Part shown: positions 1 through 8,047 of the stretch, piece after piece | Layout of the letters: each line of letters opens with the position of its first letter | How positions within the stretch are numbered: the stretch's first letter is position 1 | Assembly (NCBI GenBank): GCA_963666935.1 | Contig: OY762936.1 | Location: 1,922,001 to 1,986,000, forward strand | DNA length: 64,000 nt | Reading direction: 5' to 3' | From: G963666935 sp963666935 | GTDB lineage: Bacteria > Bacillota > Clostridia > Christensenellales > CAG-138 | Position numbers and translations under genes: made by a program | Notes under the pieces: generated by a model | The model's input: the letters and a program-made list of their open reading frames with translations, nothing else | Told to the model about the DNA's origin: nothing | Database searches by the model: none

Positions 1-222
1 GACAAACAAATTCATTATTCTAAGGAAGTAGAGCTGCAACGTAATCTTTGTTCTGAGATAGAAGCCAAGATGCTGCGGGAGCAGCATACCATTGATTTGA
101 TAATGAACAAATATGCTGGTTCTGGCGATCCGTTGCCAAGAGATGTACAAACACAGATTGACAACATACAAAAAAATATTAAGATGTATAAAATTTTTTT
201 AAACGACGCTAAGTCGTATTAA
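1..222 (+). CDS. 3' end of an unknown gene (partial)
   Basis: An open frame enters from the left edge and stops at 220-222, giving the last 73 residues of a protein whose start lies outside the window. The tail is charged and helix-prone (many E, K, Q, L, I), suggesting a coiled-coil C-terminus, and ends in NDAKSY. The stretch is clearly more AT-rich than the genes to its right, which suggests an accessory or recently acquired segment. I recognise no family; the tail of a recombinase or other mobile-element protein is possible but unsupported. It is too short for a product call. Confidence 0.5.
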   Translation, partial: DKQIHYSKEVELQRNLCSEIEAKMLREQHTIDLIMNKYAGSGDPLPRDVQTQIDNIQKNIKMYKIFLNDAKSY

Positions 223-275
223 TTAAATCAATTGCAATCAAAATATAACTCTTAGTTGGTCGCTATCTTCTCCCC

Positions 276-479
276 CTACTTCTGCCTTAACCCCAGTAAA
301 TAATCTGCCGAAACGCCGTAAAAGCGGCACAGTCGCCGGAGGTCTTCGAGATTCGGCTCCGCCTCCCCCGTCTCCATCCGCGAAATCTTTCGCTGCGTGG
401 TGCGCAGTTCCTTTGCCAGCTCGGTTTGGGTCAATTCCCTACCTTCACGAAGCCGTCGAATAATTTCATTAAATTCCAT
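276..479 (-). CDS. XRE-family HTH transcriptional repressor
   Basis: A 67-residue single-domain Cro/C1-type DNA-binding protein. The helix-turn-helix covers roughly residues 9-60 (ELTQTELAKELRTTQRKISR is typical), followed by the usual ADYLLG end. The start at 479 is preferred over upstream ATGs because GAGGTGAT lies about 5 bases before it. It is divergent from the small Cys protein at 573, and the intergenic region holds two near-identical palindromes placed symmetrically at both promoters, so autorepression and control of the neighbour are likely. Such short XRE repressors are common in mobile elements. The exact target is inferred. Confidence 0.85.
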   Translation of the reverse strand: MEFNEIIRRLREGRELTQTELAKELRTTQRKISRMETGEAEPNLEDLRRLCRFYGVSADYLLGLRQK

Positions 480-503
480 GCTCATCACCTCAAAACGAAG
501 TTT

Positions 504-553
504 ATCATAGACGATAATCATCTATTGACATTTAGACGATAATCGTCTATGAT
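504..553. promoter_or_regulatory. Divergent promoter with paired XRE operator
   Basis: On the plus strand TTGACA (525-530), 17 bases, then TATGAT (548-553) forms a near-ideal sigma-A promoter for the gene at 573. A perfect palindrome with 8-base arms, TAGACGATAATCGTCTA (533-549), fills its spacer and runs into the -10. A one-mismatch copy (508-524) sits 25 bases away and abuts a minus-strand TATGAT (509-504) for the XRE gene. The symmetry implies that one dimeric repressor closes both promoters. The regulator assignment is inferred from adjacency. Confidence 0.8.
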
Positions 554-572
554 TGTTTTTGGAGGTGATTTT

Positions 573-767
573 ATGGACAAGCCCACCTGCGGAACCTGCA
601 TCGATTACCGCGCCCACTTCGTTCGATACGGGCGGCGGTATTTGGAGCTGAATCAGGGGCACTGCATCTATCCCCGGCTAAAAGACCGGAAATGGGACGA
701 CCCCGCCTGCCAGCACTACAAGCCCCGGCCCGGGACGGAAGCCCCCGGGCCGAAAGTCGAAAAATAG
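573..767 (+). CDS. Small Cys-rich protein of unknown function
   Basis: A 64-residue protein starting at 573 behind GGAGGTGAT. It carries CxxC near the N-terminus (C6, C9), a GHC motif (C30) and ACQHY (C50), a spacing that suggests a small zinc-binding or metal-binding fold. The C-terminus is Pro/Gly-rich and low in complexity. It is under the operator-flanked promoter at 525-553 and is probably repressed by the adjacent XRE protein. Similar short Cys proteins occur beside XRE regulators in clostridial accessory regions, but I know no established function. Confidence 0.7.
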   Translation: MDKPTCGTCIDYRAHFVRYGRRYLELNQGHCIYPRLKDRKWDDPACQHYKPRPGTEAPGPKVEK

Positions 768-860
768 CACCTTTGCCCGGGTGATCGCTTTTTTGTCCTC
801 CGAACGGGTAAGCAAAACGCAGGAAGCGGATCGCAGACTTGCATTTTACGCTTGGGGAAT

Positions 861-889
861 TTGATTTTCCCCCGAATTGCGCCTATAAT
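861..889 (+). promoter_or_regulatory. Sigma-A promoter of the HsmA-like gene
   Basis: TTGATT (861-866), a 17-base spacer and TATAAT (884-889) lie about 58 bases upstream of the start at 948. The ATG-initiated frame upstream of 948 would overlap this promoter, which supports the downstream start. Confidence 0.7.
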
Positions 890-947
890 GAATCTGTTGA
901 CTGCTATTGATGTTTACGCTGCACAAGCACGGGTTATAGGAGGCACT

Positions 948-1319
948 ATGCTTTTACCGTTTGCAATTGTTTTTATTACGCTGGCGCTTATCTTCTACAC
1001 AATGGGCGTTTGGGGCGAAAGGCTTTCCGGCCTGCTTAAAAAGTGGCATGTTATTACTTTCTGGCTTGGCTTTATTTGCGATACAACAGGCACTACGCTG
1101 ATGGGAAAACTCGCCGGGATGGAGCTGACGGTCAACCTCCATAGCGTATCGGGGCTTGCGGCCATCGTTTTGATGGCGGTTCACGCGGTATGGGCAACCA
1201 TAGTGCTGCTGCGCGGTTCCCAGAAAAGCAAGGAAAGCTTTCACAAATTCAGCCTATTGGTTTGGCTGGTCTGGCTGATTCCCTATGCCTCGGGGATGTT
1301 CTTCGGCATGACGCAGTAA
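948..1319 (+). CDS. HsmA/TIGR03987-like integral membrane protein
   Basis: A 123-residue membrane protein with four likely transmembrane helices. It resembles the TIGR03987/HsmA family, including the FWLGFICDTTGTTLMGKLAG-type central region. The family is small and its role is poorly defined. The start at 948 follows AGGAGG at good spacing and lies downstream of a strong promoter; longer upstream starts lack a ribosome binding site. It is a single-gene unit closed by the terminator at 1331-1356. Confidence 0.75.
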   Translation: MLLPFAIVFITLALIFYTMGVWGERLSGLLKKWHVITFWLGFICDTTGTTLMGKLAGMELTVNLHSVSGLAAIVLMAVHAVWATIVLLRGSQKSKESFHKFSLLVWLVWLIPYASGMFFGMTQ

Positions 1320-1330
1320 GCCTGAAAAAC

Positions 1331-1356
1331 AAAAAAGTGCCATCAGGCACTTTTTT
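1331..1356. terminator. Intrinsic terminator
   Basis: GTGCC (1337-1341), loop ATCA and GGCAC (1346-1350), flanked by A6 on the left and T6 on the right, so it can act in both directions. It lies just downstream of the HsmA-like gene. Confidence 0.85.
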
Positions 1357-1439
1357 ATTTTTACCGAAGATTGCGGCGCCGCCTACTTGACCTTTTACAG
1401 CCCTTGAAGCTCCGACGCGATGCAAAAACAGATACGCGG

Positions 1440-2390
1440 TTAGATACCGTAGGTCATGATTGGGTCGCCTTCGGCCACGGCCAGAGAGACGGTCATAAAC
1501 ACCACGATGGCGTCGAACTCGCAAAACACCTCTTCCAGTACGTTGCCGAAGAAATCCTTGATGACGCCTACACGCTGACCCTGCACAATATGCTGCTCCA
1601 GCTCTACTTCGGGATACCAGCAGCCGGAATGGTTCGCATCCAAATACACCATGCGGGTGAGGACCCTTGCGGGGGTTTTGGGCATCACCACTTCGCCCTT
1701 GAGCATGCCCAGATGCCGCATGACGTTCCTGATATCGAACTTATAGGCATCCACCTCTTCCTTGGTCCACAGGCCACGGCAGCCACGCTCGATTAAAAGG
1801 CCGGGAATGCCGCGAATGCCGGCGGAATTGTAAAGACCATCCCTAGACTCGGATTTCACGACGTAGGATACGTCCGCCACAGCGGCCGCCTGCCGCGAGG
1901 CCTCCACCATTTCTTCGGGGCCGATTCCAGGATAGTGAATATACGGCGGCAGATACTCATGCAGGTCGCCGCCATGGGTATCGATGATAAAATCGCAGCG
2001 GTCGGTAAATTCCCGGGTCATATAATCGGCGATGCGCTCCACGGGGTCGCCATCCGGTTTGCCGGGGAACTTGCGGTTGAGGTTCCCGCCGATGACGGGG
2101 CTGATATAGGAAACGCGCTTAAAAAAGCCATCCACGTTCATAGGATGATAAATAACCAACTGCCCGGAGATTTCCTCCGGCGTCAGCTCTGCAGCCAGCT
2201 CGATGACACTTTCAATGCTGGGATACTCGCCGCCGTGGATGCCCGTTGACAGGAGGACGGTTTTGCCCTCGCCCACACCGTTGATGAGGGTAAGCGGCAT
2301 TGACAGGCCGCTGTCGCCGATGGGCACCATGCCCTGCACTTTTTTACCGGGTTCACAGGTGAGTCCGCCGAAGTTGATACTGCTCTTCAT
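1440..2390 (-). CDS. M14-type succinylglutamate desuccinylase/aspartoacylase family hydrolase
   Basis: A 316-residue zinc hydrolase of the AstE/AspA branch of the M14 carboxypeptidase fold. The metal site is visible as GIHGGEYPS (H and E ligands) with a later DTHGGDLHE (third ligand). Members deacylate or deamidate small N-acylated or carboxylate substrates; the substrate here is unknown. The start at 2390 was chosen because an AAGGAAAGTG stretch precedes it and because homology-like sequence begins there; the frame stays open about 250 bases further upstream without typical protein character. It lies tail-to-tail with the HsmA-like gene and shows no operon partner. Confidence 0.8.
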   Translation of the reverse strand: MKSSINFGGLTCEPGKKVQGMVPIGDSGLSMPLTLINGVGEGKTVLLSTGIHGGEYPSIESVIELAAELTPEEISGQLVIYHPMNVDGFFKRVSYISPVIGGNLNRKFPGKPDGDPVERIADYMTREFTDRCDFIIDTHGGDLHEYLPPYIHYPGIGPEEMVEASRQAAAVADVSYVVKSESRDGLYNSAGIRGIPGLLIERGCRGLWTKEEVDAYKFDIRNVMRHLGMLKGEVVMPKTPARVLTRMVYLDANHSGCWYPEVELEQHIVQGQRVGVIKDFFGNVLEEVFCEFDAIVVFMTVSLAVAEGDPIMTYGI

Positions 2391-2561
2391 GCTATTAATT
2401 TCACTTTCCTTCCCCATTATTTTTATAGGTATTGTATACCTTTTTGTCAGTTTATCAGAAATTATTATATCATGCCCAAACCGCAAAAAACGTGAAGACG
2501 GCTTTTTCTTAATATCCGAACAGAAGGCGGGGAATTTTTCAGACTTTCTGTCTAAAGACAT

Positions 2562-2585
2562 AAAAAAACGGCCGTTTTGGCCGTT
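2562..2585 (-). terminator. Terminator downstream of mntP
   Basis: Read on the minus strand, AACGGCC and GGCCGTT arms with a 5-base loop are followed by a run of T. It lies just past the mntP stop at 2605. Confidence 0.8.
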
Positions 2586-2604
2586 GCTTTTTGATTCGGA
2601 CGCT

Positions 2605-3165
2605 TCACAAAACGCCCAGATGCTCCAAGAGGATATGCACACCTAAAAGGATCAGGATGACGCCGCCGGCAAGCTCCGCCCAAGTTTTGCAACGGGAGCC
2701 GAAGACGCTGCCCACCTTCACCCCAATCATGGAGAGCAGGAAAGTTGTGACGCCGATAAAAAGCACCGCGAAATAGATATTCACCGACAAAAACGCAAAC
2801 GTGACACCGGTTGCAAGCGCATCGATGCTGGTGGCCACGGCCATGACCAGCATGGTCTTAAAGCCCAGAGAGCCGCTGACTTTTTCCTCATCATGAGAAA
2901 AGGCCTCCCAGATCATTTTTCCGCCGATGAACGAAAGCAGCACGAAGGCGATCCAATGGTCGTAGGCCTGTATGGCACCGATAAACTGGGCGCCCAGAAA
3001 ATAGCCGATCAAGGGCATCAACGCCTGAAACCCACCGAACCAGAGCCCCACCAGCGCCGCGTTTTTCAGCGACAGCTTATCCATTGCCAAGCCCTTGCAC
3101 ACGGAAACGGCAAAGGCATCCATAGACAGCCCTACCGCAATTAAAAACAGCTCGAAAATACTCAT
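2605..3165 (-). CDS. mntP: Manganese efflux pump MntP
   Basis: A 186-residue protein of the usual MntP/YebN length with six predicted transmembrane helices arranged as two similar halves. Diagnostic motifs are GLSMDAFAVSVCKGL in helix 1 and the matching ATSIDALATGVTFAF in helix 4; the intramembrane Asp residues are needed for Mn2+ export in known MntP. It exports excess Mn2+ across the cytoplasmic membrane. The start at 3165 follows GGGAG and leaves helix 1 at the N-terminus; the longer frame has no support. I saw no clear yybP-ykoY manganese riboswitch in the roughly 110-base gap upstream. Confidence 0.92.
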   Translation of the reverse strand: MSIFELFLIAVGLSMDAFAVSVCKGLAMDKLSLKNAALVGLWFGGFQALMPLIGYFLGAQFIGAIQAYDHWIAFVLLSFIGGKMIWEAFSHDEEKVSGSLGFKTMLVMAVATSIDALATGVTFAFLSVNIYFAVLFIGVTTFLLSMIGVKVGSVFGSRCKTWAELAGGVILILLGVHILLEHLGVL

Positions 3166-3279
3166 ATTCAGTCTCCCGTAAAAGTAAAATGAGTATACCA
3201 CGGAAAAAAATATGAATGCAAGTCTTAACGTATGAACCGACAGCCCGTCCCGCATACTAAACCGGAGGTGTAAAAAGCA

Positions 3280-4632
3280 ATGAAAAAAATATGCTGTTAC
3301 CTCTGCGCCCTTCTGGCCCTACTTCTAGCAGGATGCGCAGAGGGTTATCAAGATTTGGAATCCGCCCGGGCAGCCGGCGTCCGACTGGGAGAGTATATTA
3401 CCATAGGCACAACAGACGTATCCGGCATGACGGTGGACGAGGCGCTTGAAGCGCTTTCCGCCGCCCACACAACCACCCTTTCCGGCCTTACCTATGAGAT
3501 TCGGGCCGGAGAGGAGCGCATCGTCATTTCCGGCAGCCAACTTCCCATCGCCTCCGACGCAGAGGACGTGGTTTTACAGGGATTGAGCCTGAAACCCCAC
3601 TGGCCCAGAAACAACGGGGATCGGACGCTGGACACCACCATATTCTTGAACCTTGAGACCATGCGGACGGCGCTGGCCCCCCTTACCGATTCTTTGAACC
3701 GGGAGGCAACGGACGCTACGGCCACCTACGGAGACGGGGCTTTTTCCTACGCCCAAGCGGAAGAGGGCCGTCAGCTGGATCTACAGGCCCTTGCCGAGAG
3801 CGTGGCTGCTCTGGCCCGGGAAGGCTCGGGAGGCGCAGTGGAGGCCTCCTTTGCCACAATCCCCGTCACATACACCGAAGATATGGCCAGGGCGGACACC
3901 GCGCTGATTGCCGAGTTTTCCACCTCCTTTTCGGGCAGCACCTACAGCAAAGCCAACAGGGTATTCAACATGCAAAAGGCCGCCTCTCTCATCGACGGTG
4001 TGTCCTTAGCGCCCGGGGAGGAATTTGATATGAATGCAACGCTGGGCGACCGCAACGAAAAAACCGGATGGAAGATGGCCACCGCCATTCTGGACGGTAC
4101 CTATGTGCAGGAATACGGCGGCGGGGTTTGCCAAGTATCCACCACGCTGTACAACGCGGTGCTGCTTTGTGACCTTGAAGTGAGCGAACGCAACCACCAT
4201 TCCTGGCCACTGGGTTATGTGGACGTAGGCCGGGACGCCACCATCAGCACCGGCGGCCCCAACTTTAAATTCGTCAATTCCACCGACACTCCCATCACCA
4301 TTTCCGCCAGCACGGATACCAAGAAAAAAACCATCGCCGTGCGCATCTACGGCCGCCACAGCCAAGATTGGGCCACCATTGAAATATATTCCAAAAAAAC
4401 CTCCACATTGGACGATTTGGGCTATGAAATCGTAGTGGATGAAACTTTGACCCCGGGAGAAACCAAGGAAATCCGGAAATCCCGCCGGGGCTGCACCGCC
4501 GAAACCTACCGAAAATTCTACGACGCGGATGGCAACCTTCTTCAAACCGAGCTGGTCGTCAAGGACAAATACCGCTCCATTCGGGGTATCCTCAACGTGA
4601 GCACCAGCTATGGAGGAACCAGTTCGCAATAA
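3280..4632 (+). CDS. VanW-family lipoprotein
   Basis: A 450-residue exported protein. It begins with a lipoprotein signal (MKKICCYLCALLALLLAGC, lipobox Cys at about residue 19), then a peptidoglycan-binding-4-like region (about 30-200), the VanW domain (about 225-345, with EYGGGVCQVSTTLYNA and NHHSWPLGYV), and a C-terminal region resembling a G5-type beta domain. VanW proteins are associated with cell-wall processes and glycopeptide clusters, but their biochemical activity is not established. No van resistance genes are nearby, so this is probably a housekeeping YoaR-like paralog. The start follows GGAGGTG. Confidence 0.85.
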   Translation: MKKICCYLCALLALLLAGCAEGYQDLESARAAGVRLGEYITIGTTDVSGMTVDEALEALSAAHTTTLSGLTYEIRAGEERIVISGSQLPIASDAEDVVLQGLSLKPHWPRNNGDRTLDTTIFLNLETMRTALAPLTDSLNREATDATATYGDGAFSYAQAEEGRQLDLQALAESVAALAREGSGGAVEASFATIPVTYTEDMARADTALIAEFSTSFSGSTYSKANRVFNMQKAASLIDGVSLAPGEEFDMNATLGDRNEKTGWKMATAILDGTYVQEYGGGVCQVSTTLYNAVLLCDLEVSERNHHSWPLGYVDVGRDATISTGGPNFKFVNSTDTPITISASTDTKKKTIAVRIYGRHSQDWATIEIYSKKTSTLDDLGYEIVVDETLTPGETKEIRKSRRGCTAETYRKFYDADGNLLQTELVVKDKYRSIRGILNVSTSYGGTSSQ

Positions 4633-4637
4633 GAAAA

Positions 4638-4658
4638 GGAGGCTCTTACGGAGCCTCC
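4638..4658. terminator. Hairpin between convergent genes
   Basis: GGAGGCTC (4638-4645), loop TTACG, GAGCCTCC (4651-4658), followed by a short CTTTCT tract. It probably ends the VanW transcript; the T tract is weak. Confidence 0.6.
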
Positions 4659-4682
4659 CTTTCTCAAGGAGAATGGCAAATG

Positions 4683-4982
4683 CTAGGCTTTTTCAAACTT
4701 TCTTTCCGAAAGGATAAACCGGCGCTGCATATTGCAGGCAAGGGCAGATGTCTTTGCCGATACATTTCCCCAATCGGGATCGGAGCGGATCTTTTGAAAA
4801 TCCTCAAAGCTCTTCAACTCCACATGCGCCTCGAAGAGTGGGCTGCCGCCCAGCTTGGAGAAGACCTCGTATGACTCCACTTCCGGATGCCGGATCCAGA
4901 AGGGCACTCCTTCCTTTTCCATGAAATCCCAAAACTCATGATTCTTCCCGGGGAGAATGTCAAACTCGAAAATATACGTCAT
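4683..4982 (-). CDS. NIPSNAP-like dimeric alpha/beta-barrel protein
   Basis: A 99-residue cytoplasmic protein with a ferredoxin-like pattern (MTYIFEFDILPGKNHEFWDFM, EVESYEVFSKLGG, later EAHVELKSFEDF) that resembles NIPSNAP or stress-response dimeric barrels. It starts 12 bases after the symporter stop behind GGAGG, so it is the last gene of the M24/symporter operon. The role is probably in metabolism of the transported compound, but no substrate can be named. Confidence 0.6.
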   Translation of the reverse strand: MTYIFEFDILPGKNHEFWDFMEKEGVPFWIRHPEVESYEVFSKLGGSPLFEAHVELKSFEDFQKIRSDPDWGNVSAKTSALACNMQRRFILSERKFEKA

Positions 4983-4994
4983 TTCTCCGCCTCC

Positions 4995-6467
4995 TTAGCA
5001 CGACTCGCCCAGCTTCACGGCGCGGGACATAAGATATTCACGGGACTGATTCCTAGTTTCAATCAGCACGCCCACAATCAGCACAAGGAAGCAGGCGGGC
5101 AGGCCGGCCAGCACAGGATCCAACTTCCAGAGAAATACCACGCCGCCTTCCCCGGCGGCCGCCGCAGCCGCTCTGGCCTGATAAATCTGAGTATAGATGC
5201 TAAATGCAGCACCTGTGAGCATGGCGGCCAGAGTGGCAACCGGCGCACGGCGGGCTTTGGGCCAAAGAATCAGGGCGCCAAACACCGGCGCAAGACCTGA
5301 GGCCATGATGCGCCCGCCCACCCAGAACAGTTCCAGAATGTAGGGCAGCGCTTTGCCGATGAGTGCGCAGGTCACCGTGACGAGCACCAGACAGATGCGC
5401 TGGAGCCATACCAAGTTCTTGCCGTCGATCTTGGGGTTGATGAAGCGCTTATAGAGATCCAGCGTCAGGTTTGAGGTTGTCGTGAGAATACAGGAGGAAA
5501 TGGTAGACATGCAGCTGGATAAAAGCGCGATGACGAAGAACACGCCTGCATAGGGCCCTATGACGTTTGTGAGGGTCAAGAACGCGTTGGCCGCCTTGAT
5601 ATCCGGATACAGCCCCCGGGCCACTGTGCCGCACATAAAGGGGACAATATACCAGAAGATGGCCATCAGCCCGCCATAGAAAAAGGACTTTTGGGCGGTT
5701 TTGTCATCCTTGGCCGCAAGACCGCGCTGAAGCACGGTTTGGTAGGCCAGCGAAATGAAGCAGCCCATCAAAAACCAGCCCAGAATCTGAGAGAAGGTGG
5801 CATTGAAGGGGCTGGTGTGCCCTACGGGGAGCTTCGCTAGCAACTCCGACCAGCCGCCCGCATGGGCAATGCCCACGGGGATCAGGATAATGGTGCCGAT
5901 GAGGATGATCACAGACTGAATGGTATCCGTGGCCAACACCGCCCACATGCCGCCTGTAGCGGTAAAGATGATGACTACGCCAATGGTGATGGCGATGGAC
6001 CAGAGGAAGCTAAGCCCAAACAGGTTGCTGAAGATGGTCGCCAGCGCTATGGAGATGCTGGCGATGACGCCCAGATCCCGGCCCAGGGAAAGGAGCAGCG
6101 CCACAAGGCGGTGAGACGCGCCAAAGTAATGTTCAAACAGTTCCGGCACCGTAGTCACGCCCGTGCGCCGAAGGCGTGGGATGATCCACATGCCGATCCA
6201 CATGGTGGCCACCATAAAGCAAGCGCCGGACCAGTAGCCGGTGATGCCCAGGGTATAGCCGGTACCCGCGTAGCCCATGATGGTGGCGGAACTGACCCAG
6301 GTAGCGAAGAGGCTGCCTGAGACCAAGAGCAGCGGTGCGCTGCGGCCCGCAAGGATATTGTCATCCGAGTTTTGCGCCATCTTTTTCCTGTTAAAATACA
6401 GGCCGATGGCGATGAGACCGCCGAAAAAAAAGACAATGACAATCAGTGCAAATGTAGTTGTACTCAT
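4995..6467 (-). CDS. Sodium:solute symporter (SSS family)
   Basis: A 490-residue transporter with about 13 transmembrane segments. It has the SSS family N-terminus (GRSAPLLLVSGSLFATWVSS followed by GYAGTGYTLGI) and the ATGGMWAVLATDTIQ motif of helix 5. It couples uptake of an organic solute to Na+; substrates in the family include pantothenate, proline, sugars and carboxylates. It follows a 46-residue membrane protein (6489-6629) and an M24 hydrolase in one operon, so the substrate may be an amidine, peptide or creatine-like compound acted on by that enzyme. This is inference. Confidence 0.88.
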   Translation of the reverse strand: MSTTTFALIVIVFFFGGLIAIGLYFNRKKMAQNSDDNILAGRSAPLLLVSGSLFATWVSSATIMGYAGTGYTLGITGYWSGACFMVATMWIGMWIIPRLRRTGVTTVPELFEHYFGASHRLVALLLSLGRDLGVIASISIALATIFSNLFGLSFLWSIAITIGVVIIFTATGGMWAVLATDTIQSVIILIGTIILIPVGIAHAGGWSELLAKLPVGHTSPFNATFSQILGWFLMGCFISLAYQTVLQRGLAAKDDKTAQKSFFYGGLMAIFWYIVPFMCGTVARGLYPDIKAANAFLTLTNVIGPYAGVFFVIALLSSCMSTISSCILTTTSNLTLDLYKRFINPKIDGKNLVWLQRICLVLVTVTCALIGKALPYILELFWVGGRIMASGLAPVFGALILWPKARRAPVATLAAMLTGAAFSIYTQIYQARAAAAAAGEGGVVFLWKLDPVLAGLPACFLVLIVGVLIETRNQSREYLMSRAVKLGESC

Positions 6468-6488
6468 TTTACATTTTCTCCCTTCACT

Positions 6489-6629
6489 TTACAGGCCGCC
6501 CATAATCAGGGACCAAAGGAGCAGGTAGCCTATCATGATAGACGTGAATCCCAACATGGTGAGAACCATTTTCCCTACCGGTGCCGGTACCTGATCCATG
6601 GGATCGTGTTCGATGTACTTGAATTTCAT
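6489..6629 (-). CDS. 46-residue membrane protein, probable symporter accessory subunit
   Basis: A short gene starting at 6629 behind GGAGGGT and ending 21 bases before the symporter start. The N-terminal 20 residues are polar (MKFKYIEHDPMDQVPAPVGK) and the remainder forms a single hydrophobic helix ending WSLIMGGL. An alternative ATG six bases upstream is too close to the ribosome binding site. Small helical partners encoded directly before SSS transporters are known (for example YhdT with PanF, and small accessory proteins annotated beside clostridial symporters). A structural or stabilising role for the 4995-6467 transporter is inferred. Confidence 0.8.
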   Translation of the reverse strand: MKFKYIEHDPMDQVPAPVGKMVLTMLGFTSIMIGYLLLWSLIMGGL

Positions 6630-6666
6630 TGACATACCCTCCTTTTTGAGATAATTCTGATGGAAG

Positions 6667-7800
6667 CTAGAGTATCAAATCGGAAAGTTCGCGCTTGCAG
6701 TCCGTGATCTTTCTGTTCCCCCCCTCTCTGAGGATCACGGTATCGGAATGGCGGAACCCACCCAGCTCGGGAACGTAGATACCCGGCTCGATGGAAAACG
6801 CCATGCCCGGCTGCAGGACCAAAGTGCTATCGTAGCGCAGATAGGGTTCCTCGTGCAGGCCCAGACCGATGCCATGGCCGCAGCGGTGGTTGGCATACTG
6901 CCCCAGCCCGGCGTTTTGGATGATGCTGCGGGCGATGAAATCCGCCTCACCCGCGGTCATGCCCGGCCTGATGGCATCCAGCAAGGCCTGCTGGGCCTCC
7001 GTCATGATCTGGAACACTTCCTTTTGCTTTTCTGAAGGCTTGCCCAGAAACATGGTGCGCTCGATTTCCGCCCGGTAGCCATTGAGTCCCACCTGGCGGC
7101 TGTGCAGGATGATCTCATTTTGCTCATACTTGCGGGTGTTGGAAAATACGTGAGGCATGTTTGTTCGCTCGACGCCGCCCGGCGACATTACAAAGATCTC
7201 CAGTGTAGAGCCCGGATAGCACGCGGGCGTCTCCTCCATCAGGTATGCGTTGCCGAACTGATCCATCTCCATCTCCGTCACGCCCGGCCGCACCTGATCG
7301 ATGCTGCGGTGCAACGCCTCACTGACCAACTTGCCCGCTTCCACCATCATGGCAATCTCTTCCTCATCCTTGATATTGCGCATGCTTTGGATAAAGGGTC
7401 CGATGTCCACAAGGTCAAAACCCGCTTCCCTGAAAAACGCGGCCTGACTGATGGATATGGTATGAAACTCAGCGCCGATCCGGGCGCCCTTGGGCAGAGC
7501 GCCCAACAGGGCGCGGAGAAAGTCGTTCTGGCTCCCTCCCAGGCCCACCTTTTCAGGATGCTCGTAGTAAGTCAGCACTTCGTCCACCTGATTATGGGAC
7601 TTGGCATGGTCCTCCTCCAGCCCCGGCACAATGAGAGACGCCTTATGCATGCCCACCGCCAAAATGATGGGCCGTGAGTAGATGATCGCTTTGTAATCAC
7701 TGTAGTAAAACTGGTTTTGCGCACGGAGGACAATAGACAGGGCAATGTTCTCCCGCTCCATATGAGCGCGCAGAGCCTCAACACGTTTTTTGATATTCAT
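6667..7800 (-). CDS. M24-family (creatinase/prolidase fold) hydrolase with altered metal site
   Basis: A 377-residue protein with an N-terminal creatinase-N domain (about 1-130) and a pita-bread M24 domain (about 140-370). The catalytic His region (GHGIGLGLHEEPY) and SIEPGIYVPELGG are conserved. The remaining prolidase metal ligands are not: the first Asp aligns with Ser in ILHSRQVGLNGYRAEIERT, the second with Glu, and the final Glu with Ser in FRHSDTV. This resembles creatinase, which works without metal, more than Xaa-Pro peptidases. It is the first gene of a LysR-controlled operon with a symporter. A specific amidinohydrolase or related activity is possible; the substrate is unknown. Confidence 0.8.
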   Translation of the reverse strand: MNIKKRVEALRAHMERENIALSIVLRAQNQFYYSDYKAIIYSRPIILAVGMHKASLIVPGLEEDHAKSHNQVDEVLTYYEHPEKVGLGGSQNDFLRALLGALPKGARIGAEFHTISISQAAFFREAGFDLVDIGPFIQSMRNIKDEEEIAMMVEAGKLVSEALHRSIDQVRPGVTEMEMDQFGNAYLMEETPACYPGSTLEIFVMSPGGVERTNMPHVFSNTRKYEQNEIILHSRQVGLNGYRAEIERTMFLGKPSEKQKEVFQIMTEAQQALLDAIRPGMTAGEADFIARSIIQNAGLGQYANHRCGHGIGLGLHEEPYLRYDSTLVLQPGMAFSIEPGIYVPELGGFRHSDTVILREGGNRKITDCKRELSDLIL

Positions 7801-7820
7801 TTTTCCTTCATCCTTTTCTC

Positions 7821-7886
7821 GTTATAATCTGACTGCTTGGTTAGATTTCTGAGTTATGACTTGGTTGATTTCTGGGTTGTGATTTG
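7821..7886 (-). promoter_or_regulatory. Operon promoter with tandem LysR-type repeats
   Basis: Two direct repeats, GATTTCTGAGTTATGACTTG (7844-7863) and a copy with three changes (7867-7886), lie 23 bases apart, upstream of a minus-strand TATAAC (-10, 7826-7821). There is no good -35. This is the layout expected for an activator site used by the divergent LysR protein. The regulator match is inferred. Confidence 0.5.
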
Positions 7887-8047
7887 AAACATACAGTACT
7901 GTTTGTTATATATATATTATAAAAAATAACATATATTTGTAAAATATAAAAAAACAATGGTATGATAACAAAAATGCATGATTATTTCTTGCAAACAAGC
8001 CCGCCTTCGGTGTAGTATGACAGTATTAATGATACGGCAGGTACGGT

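Noticed and set aside
3166..3279. Possible yybP-ykoY riboswitch before mntP
   Set aside because: The gap is short and I could not see the conserved loops.
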